A DNA stretch of 64,000 nt from Odiellus spinosus (GCA_963920705.1 OY987233.1:8174001-8238000), one strand, 5' to 3'; numbered from the stretch's first letter, positions 30,871 to 42,440 are shown. Numbers and translations are program-made. Notes: a model not told the origin generated them from the sequence alone.

Positions 30871-31165
30871 GCTGCGGTCACACTAGCATTTCTTAATCGA
30901 TTTGAAACGGTAAAATCAAACCGATATTCAAATCGGCAGGAATCGTTTTAATCGTCAAGTGTTCACGCATTATCTTTGGAAATCGATTTATCGTAGCTAT
31001 ATCTATCGGTTGTTGAAACCAAACCGGTACGAAACTGGTTCCCGAAGCAGTTTCGAGAAATCGAATCAAATCGATTCGATTAAAGACGGTTTCCCGTTCA
31101 CACGACTCTAGCGAAACGTTTTGAAACGGTTTAAAATCGATGCCAAGGCTTAGTATGAACGCAGC
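30871..31165 (+). mobile_element. TA-inserting MITE family T, copy 4
   Basis: GCTGCGGTCACACTAGC to TAGTATGAACGCAGC, 295 bp, TA on the right, CA on the left where TA is expected. Closely similar to 16031-16324. Confidence 0.82.
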
Positions 31166-31257
31166 TATATACACAATAAGTGAGGTCTCTTAATTAGATA
31201 TAGAGAAATAAACTAAATTTTGTGAATTACAATCACCCCCTTTCAAAACGGACCTGA

Positions 31258-32095
31258 AAATTTGGCCAAAAAAGCCAAACAATTATAGGAAAATATAGGA
31301 TTATTACTATCGAAATAATAGGAAATATAGAACTATTATAGAAATTATACTAAAATATAGGAGAATTACTATGAAAATTATAGGAAAATATAGGAGAATT
31401 GCAATTGAAATTATAGGAAAATATAGAATTATTGAAATTATAGGAAAATATAGAATTATTGAAATTATAGGAATATAGGATAATTTATATCGAAATTATA
31501 GAAATATAGGATAATTACTGTTAAATTATAGGAAAATATAGGATAATTGATATGGAAATTATAGGAAAATATAGGATAATTGATATGGAAATTATAGGAA
31601 TATAGGATAATTACTATTAAAATTATAGGAAAATACAGGATAATTACTATTGAAACTATAGGAAAATTTAGGATAATTACTATTGATAGAGGAAAATAAA
31701 GGACAATTACTATTGATATTATAGGAAAATAAAGGACAATTACTATTGATATTATAGGAATATATAGGATAATTACTACTGAAATTATAGGAAAATATAG
31801 GATAATTACTATTGAAATTACAGGAAAATGAAGGACAATTACTATTGATATTATAGGAAAATAAAGGACAATTACTATTGATATTATAGGAAAATAAAGG
31901 ACAATTACTATTGATATTATAGGAAAATAAAGGACAATTACTATTGATATTATAGGAAAATAAAGGACAATTACTATTGATATTATAGGAAAATAAAGGA
32001 CAATTACTATTGATATTATAGGAAAATAAAGGACAATTACTATTGATATTATACGAAAATATAGGATAATTACTATTGAAATTACAGGAAAAAAT
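31258..32095 (+). repeat. ~33-bp AT-rich minisatellite, ~25 units
   Basis: Units of ATTATAGGAAAATATAGGA followed by TAATTACTATTGAA. The left part is degenerate with shortened units; the right part (31820-32060) is homogeneous with GGACAATTACTATTGATATT. The gradient suggests recent expansion at the right. Confidence 0.93.
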
Positions 32096-32723
32096 AGGTT
32101 TTAAATATATAACAGAATCTTAAAAGAAATTTTGATTGAATAATATCAGGGTGAAAACTGCCTTAATTCTCATTCTAAAACAAAATCTATTACAATAAGC
32201 TTAATTTGACTCTAGTTAAATTTATGCCCAATATGACAATTGTATCCCCAATAATACGGAATAAGTCTGAATTGAATGAGAATTCTGAAATCTATATACT
32301 GCATGAATCGGATATACATTAATTATAATTTGTTTGCCATTTTCAAAGCAATGAAGTGTAAAGATAGAACCGCTAGTGATATCATTTCAAGACCCATAAA
32401 GAGTATCTTAATTTCCCTACCTTGAAATCTATCGCGTCTAGATCAAATGGAGAATATTCTAGAGATAGGGACAAACGCCGAGTATCGAGTGTTTGTAAGC
32501 TAATTGTTTCTGCCCATCGAATTGAGTCTAAAATTAGAAATCTCCGCGTATCAACGGAACATCCCAAAAGACAACCAACTAATTTGCTCCTAAGGCGATC
32601 AAATGCAAAATGAACCAGGAATTAATTATCATTTCTGTCTTAAAGGGATGATGAAATCTTGTTAGGTGTGATGAAGGGAAAAAAAAACTAAAATCAATAA
32701 CAATTTCAAGGGAGAGTGAAACG
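32096..32723. other. No gene recognised
   Basis: Positions 32382-32613 are open on both strands over ~60 codons; no motif. Remaining sequence AT-rich. Confidence 0.45.
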
Positions 32724-33677
32724 TCGATTAAGCCCAATTTCAAAGGTCGATTGAGCCCAATTTCAAAGGTCGATTGAGCCCAATTTCAAAGGTCGATTGA
32801 GCCCAATTTCAAAGGTCGATTGAGCCCAATTTCAAAGGTCGACTGAGCCCAATTTCAAAGGTCGACTGAGCCCAATTTCAAAGGTCGACTGAGCCCAATT
32901 TCAAAGGTCGACTGAGCCCAATTTCAAAGGTCGACTGAGCCCAATTTCAAAGGTCGACTGAGCCCAATTTCAAAGGTCGACTGAGCCCAATTTCAAAGGT
33001 CGACTGAGCCCAATTTCAAAGGTCGATTGAGCCCAATTTCAAAGGTCGATTGAGCCCAATTTCAAAGGTCGATTGAGCCCAATTTCAAAGGTCGATTGAG
33101 CCCAATTTCAAAGGTCGATTGAGCCCAATTTCAAAGGTCGATTGAGCCCATTTCAAAGGTCGATTGAGCCCATTTCAAAGGTCGATTGAGTCCAATTTCA
33201 AAGGTCGATTAAGCCCAATTTCAAAGGTCGATTAAGCCCAATTTCAAAGGTCGATTAAGCCCAATTTCAAAGGTCGATTAAGCTCAATTTCAAACGTCGA
33301 TTAAGCCCAATTTCAAACGTCGATTAAGCCCAATTTCAAACGTCGATTAAGCCCAATTTCAAAGGTCGATTTAGCCCAATTTCAAACGTCGATTAAGCCC
33401 AATTTCAAACGTCGATTTAGCCCAATTTCAAACGTCGATTAAGCCCAATTTCAAACGTCGATTAAGCCCAATTTCAAACGTCGATTAAGCCCAATTTCAA
33501 ACGTCGATTAAGCCCAATTTCAAACGTCGATTAAGCCCAATTTCAAACGTCGATTAAGCCCAATTTCAAACGTCGATTAAGCCCAATTTCAAACGTCGAT
33601 TAAGCCCAATTTCAAACGTCGATTAAGCCCAATTTCAAACGTCGATTAAGCCCAATTTCAAACGTCGATTAAGCCTA
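32724..33677 (+). repeat. 23-bp minisatellite with layered variants, ~41 units
   Basis: Unit GATTAAGCCCAATTTCAAAG plus GTC. Block order from left: a single ATTAAG, then ATTGAG, then ACTGAG (about 32840-33010), then ATTGAG, then ATTAAG with AAAGGTC, then ATTAAG with AAACGTC to the end. Two units near 33150-33170 have lost one base (CCCATTTC). The nested order implies stepwise block amplification. Confidence 0.97.
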
Positions 33678-34249
33678 ACAAGAGTAACGTTTTTCGCGAT
33701 GTATAACAAAGAAAGAACTGGAACAAAGTAAGAAATTTGTATTATATTACGTATATAATTATGCCACATAACTAATCAATATAAAAAACCTCATAATGAA
33801 ATGTTCGAACCATTTCATTATCTCTTTACAATATATTTTCATCAACCCTTTAAAAAACTAATATTTAATCCCAGTAAGAAAAGCGGCGCCTTGAAAATTA
33901 CATTCCACGTAATCGTATAAAAAGGAGCAATTAAAACATTATATTAATAATATAATACTAATACTAATAATAATAATCATGATAGTTCGTTTACCAGCGC
34001 GGGTTTCCCCCCAATTTCATAATTGGGTTTATTTTGTTTAATTCCGCTAGTACATGTACAACCTAACTAGCTGAGCACTGCTTTAATATATAAACCAAAA
34101 AAAAGTGGGCCAAATAGTTGTATCTTTTTATACTAAATCAAAAACGCAATCGACAAAATTAGAAGAGTATGGTAGAAATAGGATAGAGAGCGGGAAGCAG
34201 AGAAAGAACCGTAGAACCAAGAACTAACTTATCAAACCCGAGAATAAAG
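33678..34249. other. No gene recognised
   Basis: Contains an AT-rich trinucleotide-like run (TAATACTAATACTAATAATA) near 33951-33975. Otherwise unremarkable. Confidence 0.45.
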
Positions 34250-34800
34250 AGCTTGGAATCTGATAATAACTTCGGATATCCATTGATAACTAGGCTTTTT
34301 CAGAAATTTTAATCTCGGATAAATTGTTTGTTAATATAAACACCACAAATTATATAAACAGACGCGTATCAAATGGATACGAATTTAGACCCGGAGACCG
34401 GAGATAAAATTTGAAGCTCGATTAATAAACAAATTACGCGATTATTCAAACGGATAACGCGAAGATAAACATACGACGTTTCTCGAAATCCGTGTAGAAT
34501 GAAATATAATAATTATATTTTAATGTAAATTGAAAGGAACAGCGACTAAATGACTACATTCTAGCTTCGAGATCTCAATTCGGGTTAAAATCGGTGAAGA
34601 AACTCGAGTTTCAAATGATTCTTATCGGCGAATGAATAACTCATGTAACGTATCAATTTCCTATAACAATGAATATGAATTCAAAGTTGCTATACATTCG
34701 GATACGAAACTAACTCGAATAAGAAATGGATATGTTTTTCACGAACGGATAATATCTGATTGACGTTCACGATAGTCTTATTCAATTAACAAAAGTTATT
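34250..34800 (+). mobile_element. MITE family G, subfamily 1, nearly complete
   Basis: Starts AGCTTGGAATCTGATAATAA and stays collinear with 6297-6815 to CTTATTCAATTAACAAAAG; the terminal ATTCCGAGCT is missing. Longer than the 6.3-kb copy in its left part. Confidence 0.72.
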
Positions 34801-35100
34801 GTTACTAAAAAACATAGGATGCTACCTTTTTGTACGTTCTCGATCTCATTAATTAGTTCTTGGTAGAGGCCGAGTAAAGGAATACGGCGTTCATTAGAAA
34901 CGCAAAAGAGCTGTGGTTACTAATTAGATTTGGAAAAAAAAGCGCCTCGAGGTTCCCCTCTTACCAATCCCCCACCGATATGTAAAAGTGAACCTATTGC
35001 CAAACAAAATTACAAAAAGGTATTAAGTATTAAGTACGAGATTAAAGGGAGTGTATGTTGCCCAATCTTCATAAAATTTTAATGCAGAGATGCAACCTTG
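34801..35100. other. No gene recognised
   Basis: No repeat partner or frame; left flank of the next MITE. Confidence 0.4.
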
Positions 35101-35107
35101 ATTCGAT

Positions 35108-35393
35108 CATAGACTAAGAAAGGGTTTCACCCTGGACACGCGACGTGCAGCTATCTCCGACTTCCACCATAATTGGCCTAATTTTTAGAATACTTTGTTA
35201 TCTTGGTGGGGCAGTTCGCAGGCGCCTCTAGCGGTCATCGAGCCAATTATCGTAGCTGCGCGGGTGCGTTAGCGCTAGAGATTGTGGGAAGAGCGCACCA
35301 CCGAAACGTACTAGTAACGCCTCTATCGGCAATAACAGTCATTAGTGACGTAGGGAGCACGTCGCGTGCACAAGGTGAAACCCTTAGTCTATG
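35108..35393. mobile_element. MITE, P-like family C (CATAGACTAAG ends)
   Basis: 286 bp with CATAGACTAAG...CTTAGTCTATG ends; arms continue through GGGTTTCACC and CACGCGACGTG. Exact 7-bp duplications ATTCGAT at 35101-35107 and 35394-35400. GC-richer interior, open for 63 codons but without transposase motifs. Third family in this window with CA/TG ends and a 7-bp duplication. Confidence 0.85.
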
Positions 35394-35404
35394 ATTCGAT
35401 TTGG

Positions 35405-35660
35405 GCCTTGTCAAATTGATCTCTCGTCAAGCTCGTAAATTTATCTTAATAAATTGAAAAATACACGAAATGTTTTTACATATAATAATCATGACGTCGA
35501 TTTTGCTTTTCAATATGCTCCCAAAGAATAACGACACATATCTCTTTCCCAGTTAGGAAAACACATATTTGGTCGAAAAAAAAAGGCTCAAATAAGAAAA
35601 TTCCAACAGAATTCAACCATAAAAAGACAAAATTAAATAACCTGAATTTATATAAGTGGA
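35405..35660 (+). repeat. Dispersed repeat family C (GACGTCG), copy
   Basis: Shares CAAATTGATCTC, GTAAATTTATC, TGACGTCGATTTTGC and AAATTCCAACAGAATTCAAC with 61490-61660 and 61857-62110. Confidence 0.5.
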
Positions 35661-35695
35661 ATAAAGGTCCACTACCAAATAACACATGCCCGTCG

Positions 35696-36132
35696 TTAAA
35701 GGGAGAATGTAACTTAATAACAAGTGATTTTTTTAATCGTTTCCTTATCGTTTAAATAAGCCTAACCCACCAATAAAAAGTTTATTTATGAAACTAGAAA
35801 AAATTTAAAATTCACCCGGAAATTGGGCTTAGCGGGATTCATGGAGATCCTGAATTGCCTTAGTGTAAGATCTAGGACCAATGAGCAAAGGCCCGTCGTT
35901 CACGCGAGATCTATACGAGACTCACAATCGCGTTCGATTGGTCGCTAGACCTTATAAGCGAGGAAATCAGGATCTCCATGAATCCCGCTAAGGCAATTTT
36001 CCGGGTAAGTTTTAAATTTATTTCTAGTTTAATATCTGTTAGTAAATTCTCTCACTAGTGGATTAGGCCTATTTAAACAATAAGGAATCGATAAAAAAAA
36101 TCACTAGTTGTTAGGTTGCATTCTCACTTTAA
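35696..36132. mobile_element. TTAA-ended MITE family K, complete copy 2
   Basis: 437 bp between TTAA at 35696-35699 and 36129-36132. Ends AAGGGAGAATG and CATTCTCACTT; arms include TAAGCCTAACCCACC and GGATTCATGGAGATCCTGAA. Gives the unoccupied target (TTAGGTTGCATTC, near 36111-36123) for the family A insertion at 11.1 kb. Confidence 0.83.
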
Positions 36133-36282
36133 GCGTTAGAGTGGAATTCACGGGAAGTAGATCTAAAGATCACATCCCACTATCAAAATCTGATTTTCAA
36201 ATCGAGCCTTAATTTCCTAGCGCGATTTCAGGAGTTTGGCGTAATAATCTTAAGAATATTAGTCCAAGATATAGTAATATTA

Positions 36283-37686
36283 AAATCCCTTTCTACGAAT
36301 GTGTGGTTTGGAATAATTATTGCAGATGAGATACGGTTAAGATTAGCAATGTAGAAACCATTTTCCAATCTCTCCTAATTGAAAAACAGTCGCTAATTAA
36401 AATTAACCAAAGTAGGAATAAAACTAATTAAAATCCCTTTCTACGAATGGGTGCTTTGGAATAATTGTTGTAGATGAGATACGGTTAAGATTAGCAATGT
36501 AGAAACCGTTTTCCAATCTCTCCTAATTGAAAAACAGTCCCTAATTAACTAAAATTAACCAAAGTAGGAATAAGACTAATTAAAATCCCTTTCTATGAAT
36601 GTGTGGTTTGGAATAATTATTGCAGATGAGATGCGGTTAAGATTAGCAATGTAGAAACCATTTTCCAATCTCTCCTAATTGAAAAACAGTCGCTAATTAA
36701 AATTAACCAAAGTAGGAATAAAACTAATTAAAATCCCTTTCTACGAATGGGTGCTTTGGAATAATTGTTGTAGATGAGATACGGTTAAGATTAGCAATGT
36801 AGAAACCGTTTTCCAATCTCTCCTAATTGAAAAACAGTCCCTAATTAACTAAAATTAACCAAAGTAGGAATAAGACTAATTAAAATCCCTTTCTATGAAT
36901 GTGTGGTTTGGAATAATTATTGCAGATGAGATGCGGTTAAGATTAGCAATGTAGAAACCATTTTCCAATCTCTCCTAATTGAAAAACAGTCCCTAATTAA
37001 TTAAAATTAACCAAAGTAGGAATAAAACTAATTAAAATCCCTTTCTACGAATGGGTGCTTTGGAATAATTGTTGTAGATGAGATACGGTTAAGATTAGCA
37101 ATGTAGAAACCATTTTCCAATCTCTCCTAATTGAAAAACAGTCCCTAATTAATTAAAATTAACCAAAGTAGGAATAAGACTAATTTAAATCCTTTCTACG
37201 AATGGGTGCTTTGGAATAATTGTTGTAGATGAGATACGGTTAAGATTAGCAATGTAGAAACCATTTTCCAATCTCTCCTAATTGAAAAACAGTCCCTAAT
37301 TAATTAAAATTAACCAAAGTAGGAATAAGACTAATTTAAATCCTTTCTACGAATGGGTGCTTTGGAATAATTGTTGTAGATGAGATACGGTTAAGATTAG
37401 CAATGTAGAAACCATTTTCCAATCTCTCCTAATTGAAAAACAGTCGCTAATTAAAATTAACCAAAGTAGGAATAAGACTAATTAAAATCCCTTTCTACGA
37501 ATGGGTGCTTTGGAATAATTGTTGTAGATGAGATACGGTTAAGATTAGCAATGTAGAAACCATTTTCCAATCTCTCCTAATTGAAAAACAGTCCCTAATT
37601 AATTAAAATTAACCAAAGTAGGAATAAAACTAATTAAAATCCCTTTCTACGAATGGGTGCTTTGGAAAAATTGTTGCAGATGAGAT
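36283..37686 (+). repeat. ~150-bp satellite, segment 1 (~9 monomers)
   Basis: Monomers of 148-152 bp starting CCCTTTCTACGAATG. Two types alternate at the left: type A (GTGTGGTTTGG, ATTATTGCAG) and type B (GGGTGCTTTGG, ATTGTTGTAG), giving ~300-bp dimers at 36287, 36587 and 36887. Type B then repeats alone. Common core GGTTAAGATTAGCAATGTAG and GAAAAACAGTCCCTAATTAA. Confidence 0.97.
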
Positions 37687-37695
37687 ACGGTTAAG

Positions 37696-38608
37696 GGTAT
37701 GTAGCCATAAGCGCAGTTGCCAAAAGAGCAGTTTCCGTTTGCGCACTCCCATAAGAGCGGTTCCTCAAAAGCGCAGTTTTGCCAAAAGAGCAGTTTCCCA
37801 AAAGCGCGGTTGCCAAAAGAGCAGTTCTCATTTGCGCATTTCCAAAAGGGTTTTTTCGTATAAACTCATTTTCTTATAATTGCGGGCTCAGTTTTTGGAC
37901 GTCAAATGCTGAAAATTTACAAAAATATTTTAGGTAAGTTTAAATAGCATAGGTAAGGTTAGGTTAGATTACGGTAGTGTAGGTTAGGCTATTTAATCTG
38001 TCATTCGAGATTATGATTTTCGACATTATGTACCGAACTCTTTTAAAAAGAGATTTAAAATTAACTTAAAAATTAACAATGAAAGATTTTGTCTTATGTT
38101 CAAGGTATTAGGGTCAAGTATACGAGTATTTCGTGGACGTCTCTGGTTCAGAAATGATTTGGAGAACTGCGCTTTTGGGAACTGCGCTATTGGGAACTGC
38201 GCTATTGGGAACTGCGCTATTGGGAACTGCGCTATTGGGAACTGCGCTATTGGGAACTGCGATTTTGGGAAACTGCGCTTTTGGGAAACTGCGCTTTTGG
38301 GAAACTGCGCTTTTGGGAAACTGCGCTTTTGGGAAACTGCGCTTTTGAAATTGCGCTTTTGAAATTGCGCTTTTGAAATTGCGCTTTTGAAATTGCGCTT
38401 TTGAAATTGCGCTTTTAGGAACTGCGCTTTTAGGAACTGCGCTTTTAGGAACTGCGCTTTTAGGAACTGCGCTTTTAGGAACTGCGCTTTTAGGAACTGC
38501 GCTTTTAGGAACTGCGCTTTTAGGAACTGCGCTTTTAGGAACTGCGCTTTTGGGAAATGCGCTTTTGGGAAATGCGCTTTCGGGAAACTGCGCTACTGGC
38601 TATAAACC
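37696..38608 (+). mobile_element. Foldback-like element F, copy 1
   Basis: 913 bp inserted in the satellite between 9-bp duplications ACGGTTAAG (37687-37695 and 38609-38617). Inverted ends GGTATGTAGCCATAAGCGCA and, from the right, GGTTTATAGCCAGTAGCGCA. Next to the left end lie degenerate AAAAGCGCAGTT repeats; next to the right end ~27 tandem 15-16 bp units of AACTGCGCTTTTGGG type, their complement. The centre (37860-38150) contains GGTTAGGTTAG tracts. Long TIRs built of subrepeats plus a 9-bp duplication resemble foldback (FB) and Mutator-type elements. No transposase. Confidence 0.85.
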
Positions 38609-39965
38609 ACGGTTAAGATTAGCAATGTAGAAACCATTTTCCAATCTCTTCTAATTGAAAAACAGTCCCTAATTAATTAAAATTAACCAAAGTAAGAATA
38701 AGACTAATTTAAATCCCTTTCTGCGAATGGGTGCTATGGAATAATTGTTGTAGATGAGATACGGTTAAGATCAGCAATGTAGAAACCATTTTCCAATCTC
38801 TCCTAATTGAAAAACAGTCCCTAATTAACTAAAATTAACCAAAGTAGGAATAAGACTAATTAAAATCCCTTTCTATGAATGTGTGGTTTGGAATAATTAT
38901 TGCAGATGAGATGCGGTTAAGATTAGCAATGTAGAAACCATTTTCCAATCTCTCCTAATTGAAAAACAGTCCCTAATTAATTAAAATTAACCAAAGTAGG
39001 AATAAAACTAATTAAAATCCCTTTCTACGAATGGGTGCTTTGGAATAATTGTTGTAGATGAGATACGGTTAAGATTAGCAATGTAGAAACCATTTTCCAA
39101 TCTCTCCTAATTGAAAAACAGTCCCTAATTAATTAAAATTGACCAAAGTAGGAATAAGACTAATTAAAATCCCTTTTACGAATGGGTGCTTTGGAATAAT
39201 TGTTGTAGATGAGATACGGTTAAGATTAGCAATGCAGAAACCATTTTCCAATCTCTCCTAATTGAAAAACAGTCCCTAATTAATTAAAATTAACCAAAGT
39301 AGGAATAAGACTAATTAAAATCCCTTTTACGAATGGGTGCTTTGGAATAATTGTTGTAGATGAGATACGGTTAAGATTAGCAATGCAGAAACCATTTTCC
39401 AATCTCTCCTAATTGAAAAACAGTCCCTAATTAATTAAAATTAACCAAAGTAGGAATAAGACTAATTAAAATCCCTTTTACGAATGGGTGCTTTGGAATA
39501 ATTGTTGTAGATGAGATACGGTTAAGATTAGCAATGTAGAAACCATTTTCCAATCTCTCCTAATTGAAAAACAGTCCCTAATTAAATAAAATTAACCAAA
39601 GTAGGAATAAGACTAATTTAAATCCCTTTCTACGAATGGGTGCTTTGGAATAATTATTGCAGATGAGATACGGTTAAGATTAGCAATGTAGAAACCATTT
39701 TCCAATCTCTCCTAATTGAAAAACAGTCCCTAATTAAAATTAACCAAAGTAGGAATAAGACTAATTAAAATCCCTTTCTACGAATGGGTGCTTTGGAATA
39801 ATTATTGCAGATGAGATACGGTTAAGATTAGCAATGTAGAAACCATTTTCCAATCTCTCCTAATTGAAAAACAGTCCCTAATTAAAATTAACCAAAGTAG
39901 GAATAAAACTAATTAAAATCCCTTTCTACGAATGGGTGCTTTGGAAAAATTGTTGCAGATGAGAT
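38609..39965 (+). repeat. ~150-bp satellite, segment 2 (~9 monomers)
   Basis: Continues the array in phase after the foldback element. First monomers have private variants (CTCTTCTAATTG, AAAGTAAGAATA, CTGCGAATGGGTGCTATGG) that recur right after the second foldback copy at 40777. Confidence 0.97.
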
Positions 39966-39974
39966 ACCGTTAAG

Positions 39975-40776
39975 GGTATGTAGCCATAAGCGCAGTTGCC
40001 AAAAGAGCAGTTTCCGTTTGCGCACTCCCATAAGAGCGGTTTCTCAAAAGCGCAGTTTTGCCAAAAGAGCAGTTTCCCAAAAGCGCGGTTGCCAAAAGAG
40101 CAGTTCTCATTTGCGCATTTCCAAAAGGGTTTTTTCGTATAAACTCATTTTCTTATAATTGCGGGCTCATTTTTTGGACGTCTAATGCTAAAAATTTACA
40201 AAAATATTTTAGGTAAGGTTTAATAGCATAGGTAAGGTTAGGTAAGGTTAGGTTAGATTACGGTAGTGTAGGTTAGGCTATTTAATCTGTCATTCGTATA
40301 AACTCATTTTCTTATAATTGCGGGCTCAGTTTTTGGACGTCAAATGCTGGAAATTTACAAAAATATTTTAGGTAAGTTTAAATAGCATAGGTAAGGTTAG
40401 GTTAGATTACGGTAGTGTAGGTTAGGCTATTTAATCTGTCATTCGAGATTATGATTTTCGACATTATGTACCGAACTCTTTTAAAAAGAGATATAAAATT
40501 AACTTAAAAATTAACAATGAAAGATTTTGTCTTATGTTCAAGGTATTAGGGTCAAGTATACGAGTATTTCGTGGACGTCTCTGGTTCAGAAATGATTTGG
40601 AGAACTGCGCTTTTGGGAACTGCGCTATTGGGAACTGCGCTTTTGGGAACCTGCGCTTTTGAAATTGCGCTTTTAGGAACTGCGCTTTTGGGAACTGCGC
40701 TTTTGGGAACTGCGCTTTTGGGAAATGCGCTTTTGGGAAATGCGCTTTCGGGAAACTGCGCTACTGGCTATAAACC
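39975..40776 (+). mobile_element. Foldback-like element F, copy 2
   Basis: 802 bp with the same ends as copy 1, flanked by ACCGTTAAG (39966-39974) and ACGGTTAAG (40777-40785). Differs in having only ~10 of the GCGCTTTTGGG units and an internal duplication of ~170 bp (TTCGTATAAACTCATTTTCT appears at about 40134 and 40302). Same satellite phase and same right-flank variants as copy 1, 2279 bp away, so likely copied by duplication of satellite plus element. Confidence 0.85.
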
Positions 40777-42168
40777 ACGGTTAAGATTAGCAATGTAGAA
40801 ACTATTTTCCAATCTCTTCTAATTGAAAAACAGTCCCTAATTAATTAAAATTAACCAAAGTAAGAATAAGACTAATTTAAATCCCTTTCTGCGAATGGGT
40901 GCTATGGAATAATTGTTGTAGATGAGATACGGTTAAGATCAGCAATGTAGAAACCATTTTCCAATCTCTCCTAATTGAAAAACAGTCCCTAATTAACTAA
41001 AATTAACCAAAGTAGGAATAAGACTAATTAAAATCCCTTTCTATGAATGTGTGGTTTGGAATAATTATTGCAGATGAGATGCGGTTAAGATTAGCAATGT
41101 AGAAACCATTTTCCAATCTCTCCTAATTGAAAAACAGTCCCCAATTAATTAAAATTAACCAAAGTAGGAATAAGACTAATTAAAATCCCTTTCTACGAAT
41201 GGATGCTTTGGAATAATTGTTGTAGATGAGATACGGTTAAGATTAGCTATGTAGAAACCATTTTCCAATCTCTCCTAATTGAAAAACAGTCCCTAATTAA
41301 TTAAAATTAAAAAAAGTAGGAATAAGACTAATTAAAATCCCTTTCTATGAATGTGTGGTTTGGAATAATTATTGCAGATGAGATACGGTTAAGATTAGCA
41401 ATGTAGAAACCATTTTCCAATCTCTCCTAATTGAAAAACAGTCCCTAATTAATTAAAATTAACCAAAGTAGGAATAAAACTAATTAAAATCCCTTTCTAC
41501 GAATGGGTGCTTTGGAATAATTGTTGTAGATGAGATACGGTTAAGATTAGCAATGTAGAAACCATTTTCCAATCTCTCCTAATTGAAAAACAGTCCCTAA
41601 TTAATTAAAATTAACCAAAGTAGGAATAAGACTAAATCCCTTTCTACGAATGGGTGCTTTGGAATAATTGTTGCAGATGAGATACGGTTAAGATTAGCAA
41701 TGTAGAAACCATTTTCCAATCTCTCCTAATTGAAAAACAGTCGCTAATTAATTAAAATTAACCAAAGTAGGAATAAGACCAATTAAAATCCCTTTCTTAC
41801 GGATGGGTGCTTTGGAATAATTGTTGTAGATGAGATACGGTTAAGATTGGCAATGTAGAAACCATTTTCCAATCTCTCCTAATTGAAAAACAGTCGCTAA
41901 TTAATTAAAATTAACCAAAGTAGGAATAAGACTAATTTAAATCCCTTTCTACGAATGGGTGCTTTGGAATAATTATTGCAGATGAGATACGGTTAAGATT
42001 AGCAATGTAGAAACCATTTTCCAATCTCTCCTAATTGAAAAACAGTCCCTAATTAATTAAAATTAACCAAAGTAGGAATAAGACTAATTTTAATCAATTT
42101 CTACGAATGGGTGCTTTGGAATAATTATTGTAGATGAGATACGGTTAAGATTAGCAATGTAGAAACCA
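40777..42168 (+). repeat. ~150-bp satellite, segment 3 (~9 monomers)
   Basis: Ends abruptly at GTAGAAACCATA, after which dispersed repeat S sequence appears (ATTGATTTTAAAAACCATAA at 42250). The array therefore borders the element family from which its unit seems to come. Confidence 0.97.
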
Positions 42169-42199
42169 TATACATCCAGACTGACGTAATCACTCCACG

Positions 42200-42440
42200 T
42201 AAAAACCAATGTCCCTAAATTTTCCATGATATTTCCCCAGGAGCACCAATTGATTTTAAAAACCATAATAAGTACAAATGATTTTAGCTGATTGAGGTCG
42301 TTAAGACAGTAAGTCAAAGAAATATTCGCACTTAAGAATTTTTACTACTTTAAGCCAACTTTAGAAGATCTTCCCTAACTATTTGATAAAATTCAAATTC
42401 CCCAATATTTCAAGGTACTATAGGTTTTCCAGGTATGAAT
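42200..42440 (+). repeat. Dispersed repeat S fragment
   Basis: GATATTTCC, AATTGATTTTAAAAACCATA and CAGGTATGAATGAACCT-like blocks as in 26725-26920 and 29655-30120. Confidence 0.55.

Noticed and set aside
32724-33677. CRISPR-like regular repeats
   Set aside because: No spacers; uniform tandem units in an animal genome. The same applies to the other arrays.
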